Source: Paractinoplanes pyxinae
Lineage (GTDB): Bacteria > Actinomycetota > Actinomycetes > Mycobacteriales > Micromonosporaceae
Direction: 5' to 3'
Length of the DNA stretch: 64,000 bases
Assembly (NCBI RefSeq): GCF_026626335.1
Contig: NZ_JAPNTZ010000019.1
Coordinates: 150,987-214,986 of the forward strand
Shown: positions 24,930-33,976 of the stretch, piece by piece
How positions within the stretch are numbered: the stretch's first letter is position 1
Layout of the letters: each line of letters begins with the position of its first letter
The notes under the pieces: model-generated
Seen by the model: only the letters and a program-made list of their open reading frames with translations
Told to the model about the DNA's origin: nothing
Databases searched by the model: none
Program-made: the position numbers and the translations under genes

Positions 24930-26579
24930 ATGAGTCGGCAGAGCGTGGCCAAGGCTCATCAGAAGATCCAGGAGCTGTCCTGGGAACCGATGTACCACCA
25001 GCCGGTCTCGCACTACGGAACCGACTACACGTTCCGCAAGGCGCAGAAGAAGGACCCGCTCAAGCAGGTGCTGCGGTCGTACTTCCCGATGCAGGAGGAG
25101 AAGGACCACCGGGTGTACGGCGCGTCGGACGGCGCGATCCGCGGCAACATGTTCCGCCAGGTGCAGGAGCGCTGGCTGGAGTGGCAGAAGCTGTTCCTGT
25201 CGATCATCCCGCTGCCGGAGATCTCGGCCGCCCGCGCCATGCCGCTGCTGTTCCGCAACGTGCCCAACCCGGAACTGCACAACGGCCAGGCCATCCAGAT
25301 GATCGACGAGGTCCGGCACTCGACGATCCAGCAGAACCTCAAGCGCCTGTACATGAACAACTACATCGACCCGGCCGGCTTCAACTCGAGCCTGCGCAAC
25401 TTCCAGAACGACTACTGCGGCACGATCGGCCGCCAGTTCGCCGAGGGTTTCATCACCGGTGACGCGATCACCGCGGCCAGCATCTATCTGACGATCGTGG
25501 CCGAGACGGCGTTCACCAACACCCTGTTCGTCGCGATGCCGGCCGAGGCCGCCGCGAACGGCGACTACCTGCTGCCGACGGTGTTCCACTCGGTGCAGTC
25601 GGACGAGTCCCGGCACATCTCCAACGGCTACGCGACGCTGCTGATGGCGCTGGCCGACGAGGGCAACCACCAGCTGCTCGAGCGCGACCTGCGCTATGCC
25701 TGGTGGAACAACCACCGCGTGGTCGACGCCGCGATCGGCACGTTCATCGAGTACGGCACCAAGGACCGCCGCAAGGACCGTGAGTCGTACGCGGAAATGT
25801 GGCGCCGCTGGATCTACGACGACTACTACCGCTCGTACCTGGTGCCGTTGGAGAAGTACGGCCTGGTCATCCCGCACGACCTGATCGAGGAGTCGTGGAA
25901 CCAGATCTGGCACAAGGGCTACGTGCACGAGGTGGCGCAGTTCTTCGCGACCGGCTGGCTGGCCAACTACTGGCGGATCGACCCGATGACCGACAAGGAC
26001 TTCGAGTGGTTCGAGTCGAAGTACCCGGGCTGGTACGACCGGTACGGCAAGTGGTGGGAGAACTACAACCGCTTGAGTACGCCCAACGGGCACCACCCGA
26101 TCGTGGCCGAGGACGTCGACTACCAGTACCCGCACCGCTGCTGGACCTGCATGGTGCCGTGCCTGGTGCGCGAGGACATGGTGATGGCCGAGGTCGACGG
26201 CCAGTGGCGCACGTACTGCCACGAGGCCTGCCGCTGGACCGACGTCGAGGCGTTCCGCCCGGTCTACCAGGGCCGGCAGACGCCGAACATGGGCCAGCTG
26301 ATCGGCGCCCGCGAGTGGGAGACGCTGTACCACGGCTGGAACTGGGCCGACGTGGTCTCCGACATGGGCTTCGTCCGCGACGACGGCAAGACGATGGTCG
26401 CGCAGCCGCACCTGAACCTGGACGACCCGAAGAAGATGTGGACGCTGGACCACCTGCGCCGCATGCCCAACCTGCAGAGCCCGAACGTGCTGCTCAACCA
26501 GATGACGGAGGAGGAGCGGGCGGCGTTCCACGCGAACTACATCAAGGGCGGTCCAGCCGGAAGGCCGGCACGGGACTGA
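24930..26579 (+). CDS. prmA: propane/phenol monooxygenase, hydroxylase large (alpha) subunit
   Basis: 549 residues. Soluble di-iron monooxygenase, group 5 (PrmA/MimA). The two iron-ligand sets are intact: Glu97 (PEISAARAM), Glu127 and His130 (DEVRH), Glu192 (AETAFTN), Glu226 and His229 (DESRH). The Cys-rich YPHRCWTCMVPCLVRED segment is also typical of the family. The enzyme inserts one oxygen atom into propane at C2, and relatives also oxidise acetone and phenol; the exact substrate here cannot be told. GAGGAG lies upstream of the ATG. Its stop overlaps the prmB start. Confidence 0.96.
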   Translation: MSRQSVAKAHQKIQELSWEPMYHQPVSHYGTDYTFRKAQKKDPLKQVLRSYFPMQEEKDHRVYGASDGAIRGNMFRQVQERWLEWQKLFLSIIPLPEISAARAMPLLFRNVPNPELHNGQAIQMIDEVRHSTIQQNLKRLYMNNYIDPAGFNSSLRNFQNDYCGTIGRQFAEGFITGDAITAASIYLTIVAETAFTNTLFVAMPAEAAANGDYLLPTVFHSVQSDESRHISNGYATLLMALADEGNHQLLERDLRYAWWNNHRVVDAAIGTFIEYGTKDRRKDRESYAEMWRRWIYDDYYRSYLVPLEKYGLVIPHDLIEESWNQIWHKGYVHEVAQFFATGWLANYWRIDPMTDKDFEWFESKYPGWYDRYGKWWENYNRLSTPNGHHPIVAEDVDYQYPHRCWTCMVPCLVREDMVMAEVDGQWRTYCHEACRWTDVEAFRPVYQGRQTPNMGQLIGAREWETLYHGWNWADVVSDMGFVRDDGKTMVAQPHLNLDDPKKMWTLDHLRRMPNLQSPNVLLNQMTEEERAAFHANYIKGGPAGRPARD

Positions 26580-27613
26580 TGGGAGAGAAGCACCGGGTCC
26601 GATTCGAGCCCGTCGGGATCGAGATCGAGGTCGACGAGGAGCAGACCGTGCTGCGTTCCGCGTCCGAGCAGGGGCTGATGCTCATGCACGGGTGCAAGGA
26701 GGGCCAGTGCGCCGCCTGCAAGTCGTTCGTCCTCGACGGTGACGACATCGAGCTCGACCGTTACTCCACGTTCGCGCTGCCCGACTACGAGAAGGAGGAA
26801 GGCTTCACGCTGCTGTGCCGGGCGCACGTGTACGAGGACGTGACGATCGAACTGCTCAACTTCGACGAGGAGATGATCCGCTCGGGGCTGCCCATCCAGA
26901 ACGCGGTGGCCGAGGTCGTGGCGATCAACCACGTGACCCACGACCTTCGGCACCTCGTGCTGCGGCTCATCGAGCCGGCCGAGATCACGTTCTTCCCGGG
27001 GCAGTACATGGACATTCAAGTTCCCGGTACGGACGTCACGCGCTCGTTCTCGATGGCGAGCACGAACGGCCGGCAACTCGAATTCGTCATCAAGGTCTAC
27101 CCGGATGGGATCTTCTCGTCCTATCTCGACACCAAGCTGAAGGTCGGGGACCGCCTCGACCTGACCGGCCCGTTCGGCGTCTTCACGCTGCGCGACGCCC
27201 CCGATCGCGACCTGATCTTCATCGGTGGCGGGGCCGGGCTGGCGCCGATCCTGGCGTTGCTGCGGTCGATGGCGGAGCGCGGCATCGACCGCAAGGCCGT
27301 GTTCTATTACGGAGCCCGTACGGCGCAAGATCTTTGCTTTGTCGAGGAGATCGAGGCGCTGCGCGACAAGCTCCCGGGCTTCAAGTTCATCCCCGCGCTC
27401 AGTGAGCCGGTCGAGGGCGCGGACTGGGCCGGCGAGACAGGCTTCATCACCGACGTGCTGCGGCGGCACGGGCTCGACCTGAAGAAGGCCCACGCGTACC
27501 TGTGCGGCCCGCCGCCGATGGTCGAGGCGGCCATGCCGCTGCTGGCCCAGCTCGGCACGCCCGAGAAGCACATCTACTACGACAAGTTCACGACGACAGG
27601 TGGGGAGGATTGA
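26579..27613 (+). CDS. prmB: monooxygenase reductase component
   Basis: 344 residues from the ATG at 26579, which overlaps the prmA stop. Residues 1-95 are a plant-type [2Fe-2S] ferredoxin with Cys39, Cys44, Cys47 and Cys80 (GCKEGQCAACKS ... LLCRAH). It is followed by an FAD-binding domain (RSFSMAST) and an NAD-binding domain (FIGGGAGLAPILALL, CGPPPMVEAA). It passes electrons from NADH through FAD and the iron-sulfur cluster to the di-iron hydroxylase. Confidence 0.96.
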   Translation: MGEKHRVRFEPVGIEIEVDEEQTVLRSASEQGLMLMHGCKEGQCAACKSFVLDGDDIELDRYSTFALPDYEKEEGFTLLCRAHVYEDVTIELLNFDEEMIRSGLPIQNAVAEVVAINHVTHDLRHLVLRLIEPAEITFFPGQYMDIQVPGTDVTRSFSMASTNGRQLEFVIKVYPDGIFSSYLDTKLKVGDRLDLTGPFGVFTLRDAPDRDLIFIGGGAGLAPILALLRSMAERGIDRKAVFYYGARTAQDLCFVEEIEALRDKLPGFKFIPALSEPVEGADWAGETGFITDVLRRHGLDLKKAHAYLCGPPPMVEAAMPLLAQLGTPEKHIYYDKFTTTGGED

Positions 27614-28782
27614 TGACGACCGCGACGGAACGCAGCGTTCCCAAGCCCGTCTTCACCGACGCCGAGGCCGGCGCCAAGGAGTTCCCGGACTCCCGGGCTC
27701 GGCGGTTCAACTACTTCGTACCGCAGAAGCGCAAGCAGACCCACTACGAGGACGTCACCGTCGAGGTGCAGCCCGACCCGCGGCACTACCTCGCGCAGGG
27801 CTGGCTGTACGGGTTCTCCGACGGCAAGGGCGGCTACCCGCTCGACTGGACCGTGCTCAAGGCCTGGGGCAGCGACCGCCCCGAGCCGGAACGAGGACCG
27901 GGCACGGGCGGCCAGGGCTACGAGTGGCCGGCCCACGGCTGGCACGAGTTCCGTGACCCCAATGAGGAGTGGGAACTCTCGCTGTACCGCTACAACGCCA
28001 ATGTCGTCCGCCAGTTGCAGGCCAACGTCGACGCGGCCAAGCAGGCCAAGGCGTTCGCCCAGTGGAACCCGAACTGGGTGCGCTTCGTGCAGCAGCACGT
28101 GGGCGCGTGGATGCACGTCGACCACGGCCTCGGCCTCTACCTGTTCGCCAACGCCAACCGGCGCGGCCCGACCAACATGCACAACACCGCCATCGCCGTG
28201 AACAGCATGCACCTGATCCGCGCCGCCCAAGATTTGGCTCTCTATCAACTCACCCTGAGCGAAGAGGTGGAAGGCTTCGACGGTACGGCTCACCTGGAGA
28301 CGTGGAACTCGGACCCCGCCTGGCAGGGCGTCCGCGAGATGGCCGAGCGGCTGACCGCCACCGGCGACTGGGCCGAGGCGGTCTTCGCGGCCAACGTGGT
28401 CTTCCAGCCCCTGGTCGGCGAGCTGTTCCGCAGCCAGCTGGTGATGCAGGCGGCGCCGCGCAACGGCGATTTCGTCACCCCGACCGTCGTGGGCGCCGAG
28501 GAGTACGACTTCTCCGAGCGCGACCTGCGCTACACGCGGGCGATCTTCGAACTGCTGACCAACGACCGTGAGTTCGCCGAGCACAACAGCCGGATCCTCA
28601 ACACGTGGCTGGCCGATTGGACCGGGCAGGCCATAGGCGCCGCACGCGCGATGCAACCGCTCTGGTCGCAGCCGGACGCCAAGCCGGCCCGCTTCGAGGA
28701 CGCGCTCGACCGGGTCAAGAGCCGCTTCGCCGGCGTCGTCGAGGACCTCAGCCTGGACCTTCCGAAGGAGCTGGAGCGGTGA
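27613..28782 (+). CDS. prmC: monooxygenase hydroxylase small (beta) subunit
   Basis: 389 residues from ATG 27613, overlapping the prmB stop as TGATG, with GGGGAGG 4-5 bases ahead. A helical ferritin-like fold without a complete iron site, as usual for beta subunits (VRFVQQHVGAWMHVDHGLGLYLFANANRRGPTNMHNTA, FELLTNDREFAEHN). It pairs with PrmA to form the alpha2beta2 hydroxylase. Confidence 0.95.
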   Translation: MTTATERSVPKPVFTDAEAGAKEFPDSRARRFNYFVPQKRKQTHYEDVTVEVQPDPRHYLAQGWLYGFSDGKGGYPLDWTVLKAWGSDRPEPERGPGTGGQGYEWPAHGWHEFRDPNEEWELSLYRYNANVVRQLQANVDAAKQAKAFAQWNPNWVRFVQQHVGAWMHVDHGLGLYLFANANRRGPTNMHNTAIAVNSMHLIRAAQDLALYQLTLSEEVEGFDGTAHLETWNSDPAWQGVREMAERLTATGDWAEAVFAANVVFQPLVGELFRSQLVMQAAPRNGDFVTPTVVGAEEYDFSERDLRYTRAIFELLTNDREFAEHNSRILNTWLADWTGQAIGAARAMQPLWSQPDAKPARFEDALDRVKSRFAGVVEDLSLDLPKELER

Positions 28783-29156
28783 CACAGCAGTTCAAGACGG
28801 CCGAGAGCCCCTTCAAGAGCGACAACACGCCGTCCAACATGTGCGGCTTCACGCTGATGAACAACCAGATCGGCGTCGTCGTGGCCGAGGTGATGAAGAC
28901 CAAGGACGGCGTACGCGTGACGCCGTTGCCCTCGATGATCCGGGTCGATGCCACGAACCGGATGGACGTCGTCTACGACGAGGTGTCCGAGGCGCTCGGC
29001 GAGGAGCCCGGCTTCTTCGACATGGCCCAGTTCGAGGAGAGCATGTCGACCCACTACGGCCGCATGATCCACGAGGACGACCGGACGATCATGTTCGCCA
29101 ACCCCGAGGACGCCGCGGAGTACATCGGTTTCGACCTCAAAGCTGAATCGAGGTAA
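28779..29156 (+). CDS. prmD: monooxygenase coupling/regulatory protein
   Basis: 125 residues from the GTG at 28779, overlapping the prmC stop by 4 bases (GTGA), with AAGGAG upstream. MmoB/DmpM-type effector (NMCGFTLMNNQIGVVVAEVM, MIRVDATNRMDVVYDEVSEALGEE). It carries no cofactor; in this family it binds the hydroxylase and tunes substrate access and electron transfer. Confidence 0.95.
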   Translation: MTQQFKTAESPFKSDNTPSNMCGFTLMNNQIGVVVAEVMKTKDGVRVTPLPSMIRVDATNRMDVVYDEVSEALGEEPGFFDMAQFEESMSTHYGRMIHEDDRTIMFANPEDAAEYIGFDLKAESR

Positions 29157-29159
29157 GGC

Positions 29160-30230
29160 ATGTACGAAAAGGACGGAGAGAAGTACTTCGTCGTCGACAG
29201 CCACATGCACTACTGGAACGCCGGGCCCGACAACTGGGTGCCGGGGGCCGAGCAGTACGCCAAGGGCTGGATCGAGTGCTTCCACGCCTACCAGGGCCTC
29301 GGCCCGCCGGAGACGCACTGGCCGATCGAGAAGTTCATGTCGTACACCGAGGACGACCTGATGAAGGACGTCTTCCAGGACGGGTACGTCGACGTGGCGA
29401 TCTTCCAGCCGACGTACCTGACCGAGTGGTACCGCGAGGGCTTCAACACCACCGAGAAGAACGCCGCCCTCGGCGCCAAGCACCCCGGCAAGTTCATCGC
29501 CAACACCCGGTTCGACCCGCGCGACGGCGACGACGGCCTCAAGAAGCTGGAGGAGAACGTCGCCCGGTACGGCAGCATCGGGCTCAAGCTCTACACGGCC
29601 GAGTGGAACAACGGCTCGCGCGGCTGGACGCTGAAGGACCCGGCCGCCTACCGCTACCTCGAGAAGGCCCAGGAACTCGGCATCAAGAACGTCCACGTGC
29701 ACAAGGGCCCGACGATCTGGCCGCTCGACAAGGACGCGTTCGACGTCTCCGACGTGGACCACGCCGCGACCGACTTCCCGCAGCTCAACTTCATCGTCGA
29801 GCACGTCGGCCTGCCCCGCATCGAGGACTTCTGCTTCATGGCCACGCAGGAGCCCAACGTGTACGCGGGTCTGTCAGTGGTCATCGGCGGTCTGATGCAC
29901 GCCCGGCCCAAGTTCTTCGCCAAGGTGATGGGCGAGCTGCTGTTCTGGGTCGGCGAGGACAAGATGACCTTCGGCAGCGACTACGGCATCTGGGAGCCGA
30001 AGTGGCAGATCGAGGGCTTCGTCGACTGGGACTACCCGAGCGACGAGTTCAGCGACTACCCCCGGGTGACGACCGCGACCAAGAAGAAGATCCTCGGGCT
30101 CAACGCGGCCAAGCTGTACGGCATCGAGGTGCCCCAGGAATTCCAGCTCGATCAGGGCGAGGGTGAGCCGGCGGCCCGGGACGACTCGGTCGGCGTCAGC
30201 TCGGCGTCGCCGGCAGCCTCGCTCGGATGA
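29160..30230 (+). CDS. amidohydrolase_2 family protein of the prm operon
   Basis: 356 residues, TIM-barrel metal hydrolase of the ACMSD-like group: metal pair His15/His17 in DSHMHYW, further candidates in VHVHKGP and IVEHVGLPRI, and the late Asp in FGSDYGIW. A homologue follows prmD in other propane monooxygenase operons; its role there is not settled. AGGTAAGG serves as RBS. The last 20 residues are a Ser/Ala tail that overlaps the next gene (ATGA). Confidence 0.9.
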   Translation: MYEKDGEKYFVVDSHMHYWNAGPDNWVPGAEQYAKGWIECFHAYQGLGPPETHWPIEKFMSYTEDDLMKDVFQDGYVDVAIFQPTYLTEWYREGFNTTEKNAALGAKHPGKFIANTRFDPRDGDDGLKKLEENVARYGSIGLKLYTAEWNNGSRGWTLKDPAAYRYLEKAQELGIKNVHVHKGPTIWPLDKDAFDVSDVDHAATDFPQLNFIVEHVGLPRIEDFCFMATQEPNVYAGLSVVIGGLMHARPKFFAKVMGELLFWVGEDKMTFGSDYGIWEPKWQIEGFVDWDYPSDEFSDYPRVTTATKKKILGLNAAKLYGIEVPQEFQLDQGEGEPAARDDSVGVSSASPAASLG

Positions 30231-30913
30231 CCGCCACGACCACGGGTTCGCGCATCTTGGCCGCTCTGGCCGAGGTGCGCGACCCGGAGCTGGACGAGCC
30301 CATCACCACGCTCGGCTTCGTCGCGTCGGCCGTGGTGACCGAGGACGGCGCGGCCGAGGTGCATCTGCGGCTGCCGACCTACTTCTGTGCGCCCAATTTC
30401 GCGTACCTCATGGTGGCCGACGCCTACGACCAGGTGGCCGCTCTGGGTTATCGGACCCACGTCGTTCTCGATGATCACTTCGCGTCGGAGGCCATCAACG
30501 AGGGTGTGGCGGCTCGGGCCGGGTTCGTGAAGTCGTTCGACGGGGAGGCCGTCGACGAGCTGGACTCGCTTCGCGCGGACTTCCTGCGCAAGGCCGTGCT
30601 GGCCGGGACTGACGCGGTGTGCCGGCCCCTCGCCGGCTTCCCGCTGGCGACCATGACGCTCGGCGACGTGCCCGCTTCCCCCGCGCTGAGCCGTTTGAAA
30701 AGGCGGCGGCGGGATCTCGGGCTCCCCTGCACCGACGACACGCCCCTGCTCATCGACCCGAAGACCGGCGCCGCGGTCGGCGCCGACGAGGTTCCGCTGC
30801 ATCTGCGCAAGGCGCGTCTGACCCGCACTTCGCTGGATGCCAACACCGGAATCTGCCGCGGCATGCTGCGGCACCGCTACGACACCGACGGTCAGGGCGA
30901 AGTGGCCCTTTAA
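30227..30913 (+). CDS. DUF59 (MIP18-like) metal-sulfur assembly protein
   Basis: 228 residues. The N-terminal 100 residues have the DUF59 signature VRDPELDEPITTLGFV and a later LPTYFCAPNFAYLMV with a Cys. The C-terminal half (RKAVLAGTDAVCRPLAG, LARL-type basic stretch) is unfamiliar. DUF59 proteins help insert iron-sulfur or metal centres. Location between the amidohydrolase and the dedicated GroEL suggests a role in maturing the di-iron or [2Fe-2S] components; that is inference. Confidence 0.85.
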   Translation: MTATTTGSRILAALAEVRDPELDEPITTLGFVASAVVTEDGAAEVHLRLPTYFCAPNFAYLMVADAYDQVAALGYRTHVVLDDHFASEAINEGVAARAGFVKSFDGEAVDELDSLRADFLRKAVLAGTDAVCRPLAGFPLATMTLGDVPASPALSRLKRRRRDLGLPCTDDTPLLIDPKTGAAVGADEVPLHLRKARLTRTSLDANTGICRGMLRHRYDTDGQGEVAL

Positions 30914-30923
30914 GGAGACCCCG

Positions 30924-32618
30924 ATGGCCAAGGAACTTCGTTACGGCACGGACGCGCGCGTCCTGCTGCAGACCGGCGTCGACAAGCTGGCCGAGGCGGT
31001 CAAGTCGACGCTCGGGCCCAAGGGCCGCAACGTCATCATCGAGAAGATCACCGGCTCGCCCGTGGTCACCAACGACGGCGTCACCATCGCGCGCGAGATC
31101 CACCTCAAGGACCAGTTCGAGAACATGGGCGCACAGCTGGTCAAGGAAGCCGCGATCAAGACCAACGACATCGTCGGCGACGGCACCACCACCGCCACCG
31201 TGATCGCCCAGGCCATCGTCCGTGAGGGGATGTCGGCCATCGGCGCCGGGGCCAACCCCGTACTCGTGAAACGCGGGGTCGACCTGGCCGTCGACCGCCT
31301 GGTCGAGCGCCTGCAGACGACCGCCCACCGGGCGAGCACCGAACAGGAACTGACGCGGGTGGCGGCCATCTCGGCCAACGACGACGACGTGGTCGGCGCG
31401 GTGATCGCCAAGGCGCTGCACACGGTGGGCGACGGCGGCATCGTGACCGTCGAGGAGTCGCAGCGGCACGGGATGAGCGTCGACTTCGTCGAGGGCTTCG
31501 AGTTCGACAACGGCTACCTGTCGCCCTACATGGTCACCGACCCGGGACGGCTGCAGGCGATCGTCGACGACCCGTACATCCTGCTGTGCAGCGAGAAGAT
31601 CACCAAGGTGCAACAGCTCATGCCGCTGCTCGACAAGATCATGCGGGCCCCGCGGCCGCTGATCATCATCGCCGAGAACGTGGAGGGCACCGCCCTGTCG
31701 ATGCTCACCCACAACCACGTCAACGGCATCTTCCAGTGCGTCGCCGTACGGGCTCCCGGTTTCGGCGACCGCCGGCTGCACAAGCTCGAGGACATCGCCG
31801 CGATCACCGGCGGCGCCGTCTTCAGCCGGCATTCCGGCTTCACGCTCGAGACGATGACCCTCGACCAGCTCGGCCGGGCCGGTCAGGTGCGGGTCGAGTC
31901 CGAGCGGACCGCGATCATCGACGGCGGCGGCTCCCCCGACGACATCGAGTTCCGCGTCACCCAGCTGCGGGCCGAGCTGGAACGGGCCACCTTCGGCGCC
32001 GACGAGGACGTGCTGACCGAGCGCATCGGCGCCCTGACCGGCAAGGTCGCGGTGATCCACGTCGGGGCGCCGACCCCGGCCGAGCTCAAGGAGCTGCAGC
32101 ACCGGGTCGAGGACGCGTTGTCGGCCACCCGCGCCGCCATGGCCGAGGGGATCGTGGCCGGCGGCGGCGCGGCCCTGCTGCACGCAGCGGACGCGCTCGA
32201 CGGCCTGGAGATCAAGGATGAGGACTACACCACCGGGGTCGAGATCGTGCGGCGCGCGCTGCCCGAACCCACCTTCCTGATCGCCACCAACGCCGGCTTC
32301 GCGGGCCAGGAGGTCGTCGCCCGGGTCTCGCAGCTGGGGCCGGACGAGGGCTTCGACGCGCTGCAGGGCCGGTTCGGCAACATGATCGAGATGGGCATCG
32401 TCGACCCGCTGCGGGTGGCCCGCTCGGCTCTGCAGAACGGCGCCTCGGTGGCCGGGCTGCTGCTGACCACCAACACGCTGGTCGCCGAGGAGCAGACGCC
32501 GTGGGGCGGCAGTCCCGCCCTGATGAGCGAGATCGGCGAGCTGGACGAGGGCCTGCGCCAGCCGTCGCCCGACTCCAGCACCCCGCAGTCGCTGGGCCTG
32601 GGCCCGTCGGTCGCCTAG
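30924..32618 (+). CDS. mimG: GroEL-like chaperonin dedicated to the monooxygenase
   Basis: 564 residues from ATG 30924 with AAGGAG 6 bases ahead. Full 60-kDa chaperonin: STLGPKGRNVIIEK, NDGVTIAREI, the ATP site VGDGTTTATVIAQAI, and EGIVAGGGAALL. The C-terminus ends SLGLGPSVA instead of the GGM-rich tail of housekeeping GroEL, and no groES lies beside it. In mycobacteria the homologue MimG is needed for folding of the hydroxylase large subunit. Confidence 0.94.
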   Translation: MAKELRYGTDARVLLQTGVDKLAEAVKSTLGPKGRNVIIEKITGSPVVTNDGVTIAREIHLKDQFENMGAQLVKEAAIKTNDIVGDGTTTATVIAQAIVREGMSAIGAGANPVLVKRGVDLAVDRLVERLQTTAHRASTEQELTRVAAISANDDDVVGAVIAKALHTVGDGGIVTVEESQRHGMSVDFVEGFEFDNGYLSPYMVTDPGRLQAIVDDPYILLCSEKITKVQQLMPLLDKIMRAPRPLIIIAENVEGTALSMLTHNHVNGIFQCVAVRAPGFGDRRLHKLEDIAAITGGAVFSRHSGFTLETMTLDQLGRAGQVRVESERTAIIDGGGSPDDIEFRVTQLRAELERATFGADEDVLTERIGALTGKVAVIHVGAPTPAELKELQHRVEDALSATRAAMAEGIVAGGGAALLHAADALDGLEIKDEDYTTGVEIVRRALPEPTFLIATNAGFAGQEVVARVSQLGPDEGFDALQGRFGNMIEMGIVDPLRVARSALQNGASVAGLLLTTNTLVAEEQTPWGGSPALMSEIGELDEGLRQPSPDSSTPQSLGLGPSVA

Positions 32619-33866
32619 ATGGCCGTCGCTCCGCCTTTCCAGCAGATCCGGGCACGCGGCCGACTGCGGGGATCGGTCGCGTTGCTCGGCCCGGCGTTCG
32701 TCGCCGCCGTGGCCTACATCGACCCCGGCAACTTCGCCACCAACTTCACCGCCGGCGCCCAGTTCGGCTACACGCTGGCCTGGGTCATCGTGGTAGCCAA
32801 TCTCAGCGCCATGCTCGTGCAGTACCTGTCGGCCAAGGCCGGCGTGGCGACCGGCCGTGACCTGCCCGAACTCTGCCGCGAGCACTTCCCCAAGCCCGTC
32901 TCGCGGGGTCTGTGGGTGCAGGCCGAGGTCATCGCGATGGCGACCGACCTGGCCGAGTTCCTGGGCGCCGCCGTCGGCCTGTACCTGCTGTTCCACGTAC
33001 CGCTGTTCCCGGCCGGCCTGATCACGGCGGTCGTCGCGTTCGGCATCCTCGCGCTCGAACAGCGCGGCTACCGCCGTTTCGAGCTCGCCATAGCGGGCCT
33101 GCTCGGCATCGTCTTCCTTGGTTTCCTGTACGACTTACTGGTGGTCGGCGCCGACGCCGGGAGTCTCGCCTCGGGGCTGATCCCGCGCCTGGCCGGCGGC
33201 GACAGCCTGCTGCTGGTGTGCGGCATCATCGGCGCCACGGTCATGCCCCACGTCGTCTATCTGCACTCGGCGCTGACCAAGTCGCGGGTCGCCTGCCGGG
33301 ACGACGGGGAGAAACGCGAACTGCTGAGGTTCCAGCGGCTCGACGTCCTGATCGGGCTCGGCGCGGCCGGCCTGATCAACCTGTCGATGCTGGTCATCGC
33401 CGCGTCGCTGTTCCACGGCACCCCGTTCGGCGACGGCGACGCGATCCAGTCCGCCCACGACGGCCTGGGCCGGCTGGTCGGCGGCGGCGCGGCCCTCGCC
33501 TTCGCGGTCGCCCTGCTGGCCAGCGGCCTGTCGTCGTCCAGCGTCGGCACGTACGCCGGTCAGGTCGTCATGCAGGGATTCATCCGCCGCCGCATCCCGC
33601 TGTTCGTGCGCCGGGCGGTGACCATGACGCCCGCCCTGGTCGTGCTCGCGCTCGGCCTGCCGCTGACCGACAGCCTGGTCGTCTCGCAAGTCGTGCTCTC
33701 GTTCGGGATCCCGTTCGCCCTGGTGCCGCTGCTGCTGCTCACCCGCCGCCGCGACATCATGGGCACCTTCGTCAACAAGCCCCTCACCACCGCCGTCGCC
33801 GCAGGCATAGCCACATTGATCATCGGCCTCAACGCTTTCCTGCTGTACGACACGTTTCTGAGCTGA
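32619..33866 (+). CDS. mntH: Nramp-family divalent metal transporter (MntH-like)
   Basis: 415 residues, about 11 TM helices. Metal-site motifs are intact: DPGN in TM1 (AAVAYIDPGNFATN) and MPH in TM6 (ATVMPHVVYLHSALT). It is proton-coupled uptake of Mn2+/Fe2+. The ATG directly follows the GroEL stop codon with no gap, so it is cotranscribed with the prm genes, which suggests it supplies iron for the di-iron site. A hairpin terminator follows. Confidence 0.92.
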   Translation: MAVAPPFQQIRARGRLRGSVALLGPAFVAAVAYIDPGNFATNFTAGAQFGYTLAWVIVVANLSAMLVQYLSAKAGVATGRDLPELCREHFPKPVSRGLWVQAEVIAMATDLAEFLGAAVGLYLLFHVPLFPAGLITAVVAFGILALEQRGYRRFELAIAGLLGIVFLGFLYDLLVVGADAGSLASGLIPRLAGGDSLLLVCGIIGATVMPHVVYLHSALTKSRVACRDDGEKRELLRFQRLDVLIGLGAAGLINLSMLVIAASLFHGTPFGDGDAIQSAHDGLGRLVGGGAALAFAVALLASGLSSSSVGTYAGQVVMQGFIRRRIPLFVRRAVTMTPALVVLALGLPLTDSLVVSQVVLSFGIPFALVPLLLLTRRRDIMGTFVNKPLTTAVAAGIATLIIGLNAFLLYDTFLS

Positions 33867-33878
33867 GGTCAATCTGCT

Positions 33879-33910
33879 CCCGGTTGGCAACCCGAACGGG
33901 GTCAACCGGG
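33879..33910 (+). terminator. nested hairpin terminator ending the prm operon
   Basis: Outer stem CCCGGTTG / CAACCGGG (33879-33886 and 33903-33910) with an inner CCCG-AA-CGGG hairpin at 33891-33900, starting 12 bases after the Nramp stop. Confidence 0.5.
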
Positions 33911-33976
33911 AACCCGCACGTCCGATGCTCGCATCAGTGGGTAACTGCGCCCGCGACGACGGACGGGGAGGCTGCG

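Noticed and set aside
24870..26531. 553-codon minus-strand frame opposite prmA
   Set aside because: His/Val/Leu-rich translation of the prmA complement; prmA is certain.
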